From: Spirosoma aureum
Lineage (GTDB): Bacteria; Bacteroidota; Bacteroidia; Cytophagales; Spirosomataceae
NCBI RefSeq assembly: GCF_011604685.1
Contig: NZ_CP050063.1
Span: forward strand, 4,176,501-4,240,500
Direction: 5' to 3'
Length of the DNA: 64,000 nucleotides
Position numbers and translations under genes: made by a program. Below the pieces are notes generated by a model that saw nothing but the letters and a program-made list of their open reading frames with translations, was not told where the DNA came from and ran no database searches. Shown here piece by piece: positions 1 to 7,179 of this stretch (position 1 is its first letter; each line of letters starts with the position of its first letter).

Positions 1-2
1 TG

Positions 3-269
3 TTTGTGCTGAACTCGTATCCGGCCGGTCTGACGTTCTATTATTTTGTGTCGAACGTAGTTACGATTACACAGCAACAACTCATTCGCCGGTTTGTGGA
101 TGAGGATAAAATTAAAGCAGTGCTGGACGAGAACCGCCGGAAAAATGCAGCTGGGCAGGGCAAAAAACCAGGCGGCTTCCAGGCCCTTCTGCAAAAGCAA
201 CTTGCATCAGCCGAAGAGGCCCGCAAACAGGCTGAAGAAGCACAACGGAAAGCAAAACAGAAGAAATAA
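3..269 (+). CDS. yidC: YidC/Oxa1 membrane protein insertase, C-terminal end (partial)
   Basis: Only the last 89 or so codons are inside the window; the gene begins upstream. The visible part starts with the end of the last transmembrane hairpin (LNSYPAGLTFYYFVSNVV) followed by ITQQQLIRRFVDEDKI, which is the conserved end of the YidC 60K domain, and then a basic, Ala/Gln/Lys-rich cytoplasmic tail. YidC inserts and folds inner-membrane proteins alone or with SecYEG. The polar tail is typical of Bacteroidota YidC. A strong hairpin terminator follows at 350-379. The assignment is firm although the fragment is short. Confidence 0.88.
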   Translation, partial: FVLNSYPAGLTFYYFVSNVVTITQQQLIRRFVDEDKIKAVLDENRRKNAAGQGKKPGGFQALLQKQLASAEEARKQAEEAQRKAKQKK

Positions 270-349
270 GGTTTACGCTATTCGCAGTTTTTGGCATTGA
301 GCACGCTGCCCATTAACGAGCTAATTGAAAAGTGTATACTGAATACCCA

Positions 350-379
350 ACAAAAGCAACGCCCACGCGTTGCTTTTGT
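350..379 (+). terminator. Terminator after yidC
   Basis: Perfect 13-bp inverted repeat ACAAAAGCAACGC / GCGTTGCTTTTGT with a 4-nt CCAC loop. It lies 80 nt after the yidC stop. It also argues that the next gene starts at 401 and not at an upstream in-frame codon that would put the hairpin inside the coding region. Confidence 0.75.
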
Positions 380-400
380 GCATTAACCCTGATAAACAAC

Positions 401-2182
401 ATGAATGGTAGGTTAAGTTGGCTTATATTGGCGGCAGTTAGTCTGCTTTGGCTTCTGAACAAACAGGTAGCTTTGGCTCAGGTTTCTCCCGATGCGTTGA
501 AACGCTATAAAGCTGCTGTTCAGTTAGTACAGACCGGCAACTATGAGCGAGCTAAAACGGACCTGAATGCAATTATTCTGCGGGAGGATCCATTAGCGCC
601 TTATGCACATTACTACTATGCTGTTGCGGCATTCCGGCAAAAGAATTTCAACCAGGCCCGGTTGATGATCAAGCAGTTGATGACCCGGTATCCGAATTGG
701 CATAAATTAGACGACGCCAACTATCTGTTTGCCGCAATTTGTATGGAAACAGGGCAGTTTGAAGATGCATTGGAAGCCATCCAGGAAATTAAGAGCCCCG
801 CTTTGCGTAATGATGTGTCCAAACTCGAACAGGCGTTTATTGCCCGGATTACTGATCTGAATCGCCTGAAACAGTTGAATAAGGAGTTTCCGGACGATCG
901 GGTCGTTGGCCTGACATTAATTGATTTTATACAGCGAACGGCTACGGATAAAGATGATCTGGAGTTGTCGGATCGATTGACAAACCGCTTTGGTGTTCCC
1001 GGAACAGTGGTTTCCCGATCGACTAGTACGACACCAGTGGCAACGACGACTACCAACTCAACGTCGGCAGTAACACCCGCCCGAAACACCCGCTCGAAAG
1101 GGTACTACAATGTAGCGGTCATGTTCCCATTTCGGGTCGATGAATTCAATCCCGATAAACGTCAGCGTTCGAATCAATATGTATACGATCTCTATGACGG
1201 GATCAGGATGGCAAAAGCCAGGTTGCAGGATGAAGGCATTACCGTGAATCTGTTCGCCTATGATCTGGACAACGATGCCAACAAAGCGCTTGAACTGGTC
1301 AATAGCCCGGCGTTTGCGCAAACTGACATGATCATTGGGCCTCTCTATGTGGAGCCAAACCGCATTGTATCGGCTTATGCCAATCAGAATAATATATTGT
1401 TGCTAAACCCGATTGCAACGAGCAGCGAGCTGGTGGCTAATCAGCCTATGTCTTTTTTGGCGCAGCCTTCACTGAATCAGCAGGCACTTAAGGTTGCCGA
1501 TCAGGTACGAACGCTAAATGGTTTGCGTCGGGCCGCTATTTATTTCGGTTCCTCACGACGGGATTCATTGCTGGCACTTGCCTACCAAAATGAAATGAAA
1601 CGGCAGAATTATCAAATTGTTGATTTTCGGAAATTAAGCGGCTCAGCACAGACAATGGCCGAGGCCATGCAACTTACGGGTACAGCAACGCCGTCGCGTT
1701 CCCTGAGCACCGTTACCCCTGTTTCATTGGGTCATGTATTTTTAGCCAGTAACAATGAAGAGGATGGTGCCCGCCTTATCGATGCCTTAAGCCGCCGTAA
1801 AGTAAGTGGACCACTGATTGCCACGGCTTCGGCTTTTGATTTCTATAAAACCTCTGCCTCCACATTTACCCGCCGGGATTTATACCTGCTTTATCCTGAT
1901 TTTATCGACTCTGCACGTGAGCCGGTTACCGAATTTCAGGAGGAATACCTGGCAAAACGGAACACCATTCCATCTGTGTTTGCCAGTGAGGGTTATGACA
2001 TGATGTTGTTCTTTGGTCGTCAGCTGGCGAAAAACGGACCGCAGCTTCGCAATCGAAACACCCTGCGTTCTGATACCGACGACTATTTACTGTCTGGATT
2101 TGATTACACTCAAGCCAATGAAAACCAGATCGTTCCTATCGTGAAATATGCCGATGGGCGTTTTATAAAAGTGAAAGAGTAG
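401..2182 (+). CDS. Exported ABC-type substrate-binding-fold protein with N-terminal TPR-like region
   Basis: About 593 aa when started at ATG 401, which gives a clean signal peptide (MNGRLSWLILAAVSLLWLLN...ALAQ). Residues about 25-200 are TPR-like helical repeats (tracts such as AVQLVQTGNYERAKTDLNAII and ANYLFAAICMETGQFEDALEAI). A Ser/Thr-rich linker follows, then from about residue 235 a type-1 periplasmic binding fold (YNVAVMFPFRVDE, LYDGIRMAKARL, DMIIGPLYVEPNRIV, SEGYDMMLFFG). In other bacteria this combination is seen in LpoA/LppC-like activators of penicillin-binding proteins and in branched-chain amino-acid binding proteins. No transporter genes flank it, so a periplasmic sensor or structural role is more likely than solute uptake. 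The exact role is not known. Confidence 0.7.
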   Translation: MNGRLSWLILAAVSLLWLLNKQVALAQVSPDALKRYKAAVQLVQTGNYERAKTDLNAIILREDPLAPYAHYYYAVAAFRQKNFNQARLMIKQLMTRYPNWHKLDDANYLFAAICMETGQFEDALEAIQEIKSPALRNDVSKLEQAFIARITDLNRLKQLNKEFPDDRVVGLTLIDFIQRTATDKDDLELSDRLTNRFGVPGTVVSRSTSTTPVATTTTNSTSAVTPARNTRSKGYYNVAVMFPFRVDEFNPDKRQRSNQYVYDLYDGIRMAKARLQDEGITVNLFAYDLDNDANKALELVNSPAFAQTDMIIGPLYVEPNRIVSAYANQNNILLLNPIATSSELVANQPMSFLAQPSLNQQALKVADQVRTLNGLRRAAIYFGSSRRDSLLALAYQNEMKRQNYQIVDFRKLSGSAQTMAEAMQLTGTATPSRSLSTVTPVSLGHVFLASNNEEDGARLIDALSRRKVSGPLIATASAFDFYKTSASTFTRRDLYLLYPDFIDSAREPVTEFQEEYLAKRNTIPSVFASEGYDMMLFFGRQLAKNGPQLRNRNTLRSDTDDYLLSGFDYTQANENQIVPIVKYADGRFIKVKE

Positions 2183-2253
2183 CTAAATGAACGTGCATTT
2201 CCCATCAATTTGATTTCGCTCTTTCATCAATTCTCTCATTCACTCTTTTACTT

Positions 2254-3543
2254 ATGACAACAAGCGAAGAATTATTTGAAAAGGCGAAAACGCTGATACC
2301 GGGCGGGGTCAACTCACCCGTTCGGGCATTTCGGGCAGTCGGAGGCTCGCCCATCTTTATCAAATCGGCTAAAGGGCCTTATCTCTACGACGAAGACGGA
2401 CGACAGTACATCGAGCTGATCAACTCATGGGGCCCAATGATTCTGGGCCACGCGTTTGAACCCGTGGAAAAAGCCGTTCGGGATGCCATTCAGCATTCAT
2501 TCTCGTTTGGCGCACCTACGCGCAAAGAGGTCGAAATGGCTGAGCTGATTACCAGCATGGTCCCCTCCGTCGAGAAAGTGCGTATGGTTAATTCGGGTAC
2601 GGAAGCCACCATGGCGGCAATCCGGGTTGCGCGTGGCTTTACCGGGCGCGACAAGATCATCAAATTTGAAGGCTGCTATCACGGGCATGGTGATTCGTTC
2701 CTGATTGCTGCTGGAAGCGGAGCCATGACAATGGGCATTCCCGATAGCCCCGGCGTAACGAAAGCCACTGCGGCTGATACACTCACTGCGCCATTTAACG
2801 ATTTGGCGGCTGTAGAAAAATTACTGGACAATAATCATAACCAGGTTGCCGCTATTATTCTGGAGCCCGTTGTTGGTAACATGGGCTGCGTATTGCCAGA
2901 ACCTGGTTTTCTGGAAGGCGTTCGCTCACTGTGCGATCAACACGGAGCATTGTTGATTTTTGATGAAGTAATGACCGGCTTCCGGCTGGCTAAAGGCGGT
3001 GCGCAGGAACGCTTTGGCATAACGCCTGATCTGACAACGATGGGTAAAATCATTGGGGGAGGTATGCCCGTAGGAGCCTATGGTGGCCGTGCCGAAATTA
3101 TGAATATAGTGTCTCCTGTAGGGCCCGTTTACCAGGCAGGAACGCTTTCAGGAAACCCCATTGCCATGTCGGCAGGACTGGCCATGCTCCATCACCTGAA
3201 CGATCATCCGGAGGTGTATAGCCGGCTGGAAGAAATTGGTTCGGCACTGGTAGATGGGTTTCGGTCAGGATTGCAGAAAGCTGGCCTGAATTATACGATC
3301 AACCACATTGGGTCGATGTTTACCCTGTTCATGACTGACCATGCTGTATCGAATTTTACGGAGGCAAAAACGTGTGATTTACCACTGTTCGGCCGGTATT
3401 TCCATGCCATGCTGAAGCGGGGAGTATATCTGGCTCCTTCGCAGTTTGAAAGTCTGTTCCTATCCGTTGCGCTTACCGATGATTTGGTCGCACAGATCAT
3501 TCAGGCAAACGAAGAGAGTTTACATGAGGCACTGAACGATTAA
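2254..3543 (+). CDS. hemL: Glutamate-1-semialdehyde 2,1-aminomutase
   Basis: 429 aa, the normal full length. This PLP enzyme turns glutamate-1-semialdehyde into 5-aminolevulinate in the C5 heme pathway, in the cytoplasm. Visible signatures are the N-terminal LIPGGVNSPVRAFRAVGG, the PLP-binding region MVNSGTEATMAAIRVARG, the IFDEVMTGFR aspartate motif that contacts the pyridine ring, and TTMGKIIGGGMPVGAYGG with the Schiff-base lysine near residue 265. No other heme genes are nearby. Start at ATG 2254 fits the family N-terminus. Confidence 0.96.
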   Translation: MTTSEELFEKAKTLIPGGVNSPVRAFRAVGGSPIFIKSAKGPYLYDEDGRQYIELINSWGPMILGHAFEPVEKAVRDAIQHSFSFGAPTRKEVEMAELITSMVPSVEKVRMVNSGTEATMAAIRVARGFTGRDKIIKFEGCYHGHGDSFLIAAGSGAMTMGIPDSPGVTKATAADTLTAPFNDLAAVEKLLDNNHNQVAAIILEPVVGNMGCVLPEPGFLEGVRSLCDQHGALLIFDEVMTGFRLAKGGAQERFGITPDLTTMGKIIGGGMPVGAYGGRAEIMNIVSPVGPVYQAGTLSGNPIAMSAGLAMLHHLNDHPEVYSRLEEIGSALVDGFRSGLQKAGLNYTINHIGSMFTLFMTDHAVSNFTEAKTCDLPLFGRYFHAMLKRGVYLAPSQFESLFLSVALTDDLVAQIIQANEESLHEALND

Positions 3544-3552
3544 CGGTGTACA

Positions 3553-3600
3553 GCTGACAGCTGAGCGATGAATAAAATCAATCATCGGTTAGCTGTCAGC
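3553..3600. terminator. Hairpin after hemL
   Basis: GCTGACAGCT (3553-3562) pairs perfectly with AGCTGTCAGC (3591-3600), and the inner GCGATGA/TCATCGG partly extends the stem. There is no clear T tract. It could end hemL transcription or lie in the leader of the downstream glycosyltransferase gene. Confidence 0.5.
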
Positions 3601-3616
3601 ATTCATCATTCTACCC

Positions 3617-4624
3617 ATGCGGTTCTCCATCATTATTCCGGTTTTCAATCGTCCCGACGAACTGCGTGAACTGTTGTTTAGTCTGACGAAACAGACCTAT
3701 ACAAATTTTGAGGTTATCGTTGTTGAAGATGGCTCCAGAGATAAAGCGGATGGGGTTGTGAATGCCTTTGCCAATCAACTCGACATTCGCTACTTTTTTA
3801 AAGAGAATACGGGGCAGGGCTTTACCAGAAATTACGGTTTTGAACGCGCCAAGGGTGATTATTTCGTCATTTTTGACTCGGATGCGCTGATTCCTTCTCA
3901 CTATTTTGCGGTCGTAAACCAGCGTCTTGAGTCTGGCTGGCTCGATGCGTATGGTGGTCCGGATGCGGCTCATCCCGATTTTACCCCCATTCAGAAAGCG
4001 ATAAGCTATTCCATGACGTCGCCTTTTACAACGGGTGGCATTCGCGGTAGTAAGAAGAATCTGGGGGGCACTTTTCATCCCCGAAGTTTCAACATGGGGT
4101 TGTCGAGAAAAGTCTGGGAAACGATCGGTGGTTATAAACTAAGCCGAATGGGCGAGGACATTGAGTTTGCTATCCGAATTATTGAGCGTGGCTTTAAGAC
4201 CGGACTAATTCCGGAGGCTTTCATCTATCACAAACGCCGTACGAATTTTGGGCAGTTTTTTCGACAGCTGCGTTTTTTTGGCCGCGCGCGCATCAACATC
4301 TCGCGATACTACCCAAAAGAGCTGAAACTCGTTCACGCCATTCCGGCGATGTTTACCTTATTTGTTTTTTCGATTCCTGTTTGGGCGATCATTAGCCCAA
4401 TTCTGTTTGGGCTGGCCGTCGGTGTATTGCTTCTAATTGCTTTCCTTATTTTGATTGATGCCACGCGGAAAGAGAAAAGCGTAAAAGTGGGCTTTTTAAG
4501 CGTAGAAGCGGCATTTGTACAGCTAACGGGTTATGGTATAGGGTTCATCAGCGAAGGATGGAGACGATTTTGGGAGCCTAAAGGCTTTAAAGAAACCGGA
4601 GCGACCATTGAGTACCCATCATAA
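3617..4624 (+). CDS. Glycosyltransferase family 2 protein
   Basis: 335 aa. It opens directly with a GT-A fold (RFSIIIPVFNRPDELRELLFSLTKQTYTNFEVIVVEDGS), followed by GFTRNYGFERAKGDYFVIFDSDALIP, whose DSD is the metal/nucleotide-sugar DxD motif (about residues 92-94), and GGYKLSRMGEDIEFAIRI, the ED acceptor-side acid. Two hydrophobic helices at about residues 245-285 anchor it in the inner membrane. Such enzymes transfer sugars to lipid or polysaccharide acceptors. The substrate cannot be read from the sequence. It stands alone 73 nt after hemL. Confidence 0.87.
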   Translation: MRFSIIIPVFNRPDELRELLFSLTKQTYTNFEVIVVEDGSRDKADGVVNAFANQLDIRYFFKENTGQGFTRNYGFERAKGDYFVIFDSDALIPSHYFAVVNQRLESGWLDAYGGPDAAHPDFTPIQKAISYSMTSPFTTGGIRGSKKNLGGTFHPRSFNMGLSRKVWETIGGYKLSRMGEDIEFAIRIIERGFKTGLIPEAFIYHKRRTNFGQFFRQLRFFGRARINISRYYPKELKLVHAIPAMFTLFVFSIPVWAIISPILFGLAVGVLLLIAFLILIDATRKEKSVKVGFLSVEAAFVQLTGYGIGFISEGWRRFWEPKGFKETGATIEYPS

Positions 4625-4737
4625 AGACCGATTTATCGAAATACTTATTACTTTGCAGGCTACAAATGTTAATCTACGCTTAACGAAAGGTTATTGCTTT
4701 ACGTTATATTTATAACGTATTGACTCCTGTATCCACT

Positions 4738-5079
4738 ATGACCAAGCTTGCAAAACCACCCGGTCAAAAATTGGTTAAACGAATGAGCACACGTACCAAG
4801 GGGCTAATTGTAGCTCCACTGGGTTTGTTGCTCTTTAGCGCTGGCCTGTGCGTGTTCACGATAGCGGCCGACGCTAAACACAATGGCGCTACCTTTCAGC
4901 AATGGTTCTTGTGGGGAGCCTACAGCCTGATTCTGATGAACGGAGGGCTATTGTTGTTTGGGCAGGCTGTTCGTTATCGAGCTCAGCTGGATTATCGCCG
5001 GTTTGTGCGCCGGGAACTCAAAAAACGAGACCGCGAATGGGAGCGATCCCGACCAAAACGGAAAACCTCGCCGAGTTAA
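4738..5079 (+). CDS. Small two-TM membrane protein, unknown function
   Basis: About 113 aa from ATG 4738; an in-frame TTG at 4720 would add six residues but has no better support. A basic N-terminus precedes two hydrophobic segments (LIVAPLGLLLFSAGLCVFTIA and WFLWGAYSLILMNGGLLLFGQAV), and a highly charged tail (RRFVRRELKKRDREWERSRPKRK) ends the protein, so both ends are probably cytoplasmic. I do not recognise the family. The stop codon lies in the loop of the following terminator. Confidence 0.62.
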   Translation: MTKLAKPPGQKLVKRMSTRTKGLIVAPLGLLLFSAGLCVFTIAADAKHNGATFQQWFLWGAYSLILMNGGLLLFGQAVRYRAQLDYRRFVRRELKKRDREWERSRPKRKTSPS

Positions 5080-5093
5080 AGCGAGGTTTTTTT
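5062..5093 (+). terminator. Rho-independent terminator overlapping the stop codon
   Basis: AAAACCTCGC (5062-5071) and GCGAGGTTTT (5081-5090) form a 10-bp stem followed by more T residues. The 9-nt loop contains the TAA (5077-5079) of the small membrane protein gene. Confidence 0.88.
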
Positions 5094-5146
5094 ATGTACT
5101 TGATAACAAGTTAATCTGATAAACAGGTATACCTTATTTGGCCAGA

Positions 5147-5302
5147 TTATGCTGCTTTCTTCTCAGCGAATGATGCCTTGATCGCTTCAACGTCAACATT
5201 TTTGATGATCGGCTTGCGCAGCAGTTGTTTGATAGCATTCGTCTTGTTATTCGCGATAGCGCGGTTCCGGCGGCCCTTACGCTTTAATTCAGTTACTCCC
5301 AT
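5147..5302 (-). CDS. Small basic 51-aa protein, unknown function
   Basis: ATG at 5302 to TAA at 5147. The product begins MGVTELKRKGRRNRAIAN and contains KQLLRKPIIKNVDVEAIKASF, with an Ala/Lys end. It is strongly basic in the first 30 residues with an amphipathic helix after that, so it could bind nucleic acid or ribosomes. I recall similar small proteins in other Cytophagia but cannot name a family. It converges on the membrane protein gene, and the terminator at 5062-5093 lies between them. Its regular codon use and well-formed product support it as real. Confidence 0.68.
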   Translation of the reverse strand: MGVTELKRKGRRNRAIANNKTNAIKQLLRKPIIKNVDVEAIKASFAEKKAA

Positions 5303-5320
5303 GACTATATCTTAGTTTAC

Positions 5321-5590
5321 TTGTCGGTTCGAATTTTGAAGTGCAAAAGTACAGCTTTTTTAGTCAGAATATACAGGATTATCGGATTTTTTGGCCATTA
5401 TCCCACTTTAGAGACTCCGGGGGCTTATCAAATTGCCAAAGTTGTATGGTTGACAAATGAGCAGAGCCGAATTCTGATTGGATTTTCTTCAGGAACGCCA
5501 GTCGCAGCGCAATTGGCATACCACCAATTTTACAATCAACTTAATCTGGTTCTACTATCAGGGGGGCTTGACTACTGTTCAGCATTTTAG
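5321..5590 (+). pseudogene. Possible alpha/beta-hydrolase fragment
   Basis: This frame has only a TTG start and overlaps the promoter side of the 51-aa gene. Its second half reads VVWLTNEQSRILIGFSSGTPVAAQLA and then LNLVLLSGG. That is the strand, nucleophile elbow (GFSSG), helix and next strand order of alpha/beta hydrolases, and then it stops. No catalytic acid or histidine follows. It may be a degraded piece of a hydrolase gene or a chance open frame. Confidence 0.2.
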
Positions 5591-5616
5591 GGTTGTTGAC
5601 ACTCCTTTCACTGTCA

Positions 5617-5644
5617 GATTATTAATAACGATTATTAATAATCG
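5617..5644. promoter_or_regulatory. Tandem AT-rich operator-like palindrome
   Basis: GATTATTAATAA occurs at 5617-5628 and again at 5630-5641, a 13-bp step. The second copy is part of a perfect 16-bp palindrome CGATTATTAATAATCG (5629-5644). It lies about 175 nt upstream of the MFS importer gene. The bound protein is unknown. Confidence 0.35.
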
Positions 5645-5758
5645 GTAACGAATCACTTTTGCTATGGGAATAGCCATTGCTGGTGCGTTTAACTTGGCTG
5701 TATATTGTCTACGATCAAGGAATTATTTCTATTTGATTGAAAAAAAATACCATAACTA

Positions 5759-5790
5759 TTGATTTTCACATTTCTGAACTTATATCTTTG
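5759..5790 (+). promoter_or_regulatory. Bacteroidota-type promoter of the MFS gene
   Basis: TTG at 5759-5761 and TATCTTTG at 5783-5790 match the -33 (TTTG) and -7 (TAnnTTTG) boxes of the Bacteroidota primary sigma factor with a 21-nt gap. It lies just upstream of the operator at 5797-5814. Confidence 0.5.
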
Positions 5791-5796
5791 TGAGCA

Positions 5797-5814
5797 TTAA
5801 CTTAGTGCGTTAAG
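5797..5814. promoter_or_regulatory. Operator A (TTAGTGCGTTAA) in front of the MFS gene
   Basis: TTAACTTAGTGCGTTAAG lies between the predicted -7 box and the start codon, ending 5 nt before the ATG. The first 12 nt are identical to those of the site before the isomerase gene (7132-7143). A repressor here would cover the transcription start and the ribosome-binding region. Confidence 0.6.
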
Positions 5815-5818
5815 TATT

Positions 5819-7081
5819 ATGCGAAAAAACATCCGCTGGCTGATTGTCTGCCTCCTTTTTATTGCAACCGGTCTAAGTTTTCTGGATCGACAGGTACTGT
5901 CGATTGCTATCATCAAGATTCAACAGGAGTTTCAGATTACAGATGTTCAATACGGCATGATCAACACCAGCTTCCTGATTAGCTATGCAATCATGTTTAC
6001 GCTGGGTGGTTGGCTCATTGACCGGGTGGGTGGCAAAACGGGATTAGCGCTTTCAGTAGGAATTTGGTCAATTGCCAACAGCCTGCATGCCGTCATAAAC
6101 AGTTTTTCTCAACTGGTAGCCTTTCGGTTTTTTCTGGGTGTGGGCGAAGGAGGTTGTTTCCCGGGAGCGGCCTGGACAGTTTATCGGTGGTTTGATAAAA
6201 AAGAGCGCGCATTGGCCAATGGAATTGCTATTGGTGGATCAGCCATAGGCGCGGTGGTTGCACCTCCACTAACCATCTGGTTATCGGAGCATTATGGCTG
6301 GCGGGGTGGGTTTCTTATTCCTGGCCTGATAGGAATAGCCTGGGTAATAGCCTGGTTATTAATCCCCTGGAAGAAAGAAAATATGGCTTCCGGCACAGAA
6401 AGCGTACCGGCGCAAATGGATAAAGTACCGTTTCTGACGTTGTTGAAAAAAAGGCCAACCTGGGTTTTCATCCTTATTCGTTTCCTGCTCGATCCCGTCT
6501 TTTATTTTATGATGTTCTGGATTCCGAAATATCTTAGTTCGGTGCGGAATGTGTCTTTTGAAGAGATTGGGAAATTGTTCTGGATACCCTTTCTGGCATT
6601 GGGCATTGCCAATGTACTGGGTGGCTGGTTTTCGGGGCAGCTCATCGCCCGTAATTTTTCGGTGAATAAAGCCCGAAAAACCGTCATGGGTATTGCTGCC
6701 TTGCTTACCCTCGCAGCACCGGCTATTGAGTGGGTGTCATCGGTTGAAGTGGCGGTTGCCCTGATGTCGGTGTTTATGTTTGCGCACGGTTTCTGGATTA
6801 CGAATTACATCACGTCCATCTCGGATATGTTTGGTCAGAAAGCTACCTCAACGGTTGTAGGGTTGTCAGGCACGGCGGGTGCTGTTTCGGGTTTGCTGCT
6901 TAATCCGCTCATGGGAGCCATAATTCAGAAATATTCCTATCGTCCACTTTGGATCGCATCGGGATTACTTTATCCATTGGCTTTCATTTTATTGATTGTG
7001 CTGATACCCAGTATCAAAAGCCTCTATTTGGGTGATAAACAGGAGGGATTACTAGAGGATATTCCCGCATCTGTTCGATAA
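5819..7081 (+). CDS. MFS transporter, ACS (hexuronate/organic anion) type
   Basis: 420 aa, 12 predicted membrane helices. The N-terminus (WLIVCLLFIATGLSFLDRQVLSIA) with its LDRQ motif after helix 1, GGWLIDRVGGKTGLALS between helices 2 and 3 and FFLGVGEGGCFPGAAWTVYRWF in helix 4 are typical of the anion:cation symporter family that imports hexuronates, glucarate and related sugar acids. It shares its operator sequence with the adjacent isomerase gene, so the two probably serve one substrate. It has its own promoter and lies 98 nt before the isomerase. Confidence 0.85.
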   Translation: MRKNIRWLIVCLLFIATGLSFLDRQVLSIAIIKIQQEFQITDVQYGMINTSFLISYAIMFTLGGWLIDRVGGKTGLALSVGIWSIANSLHAVINSFSQLVAFRFFLGVGEGGCFPGAAWTVYRWFDKKERALANGIAIGGSAIGAVVAPPLTIWLSEHYGWRGGFLIPGLIGIAWVIAWLLIPWKKENMASGTESVPAQMDKVPFLTLLKKRPTWVFILIRFLLDPVFYFMMFWIPKYLSSVRNVSFEEIGKLFWIPFLALGIANVLGGWFSGQLIARNFSVNKARKTVMGIAALLTLAAPAIEWVSSVEVAVALMSVFMFAHGFWITNYITSISDMFGQKATSTVVGLSGTAGAVSGLLLNPLMGAIIQKYSYRPLWIASGLLYPLAFILLIVLIPSIKSLYLGDKQEGLLEDIPASVR

Positions 7082-7131
7082 ACACATTTTTTTCAACAAA
7101 TGGCAAACGTTAGAGGGGAACTTGTTTATTT

Positions 7132-7148
7132 TTAACTTAGTGCACTAA
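7132..7148. promoter_or_regulatory. Operator B (TTAGTGCACTAA) in front of the isomerase gene
   Basis: TTAACTTAGTGCACTAA. The core TTAGTGCACTAA (7137-7148) is a perfect 12-bp palindrome and lies 31 nt upstream of the ATG. The 12-nt left part is identical to operator A. The GntR-family protein encoded at 20543-21343 is one candidate binder. Confidence 0.6.
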
Positions 7149-7179
7149 CTGAATTTAATAAAGACACAAACTGAGTGTT

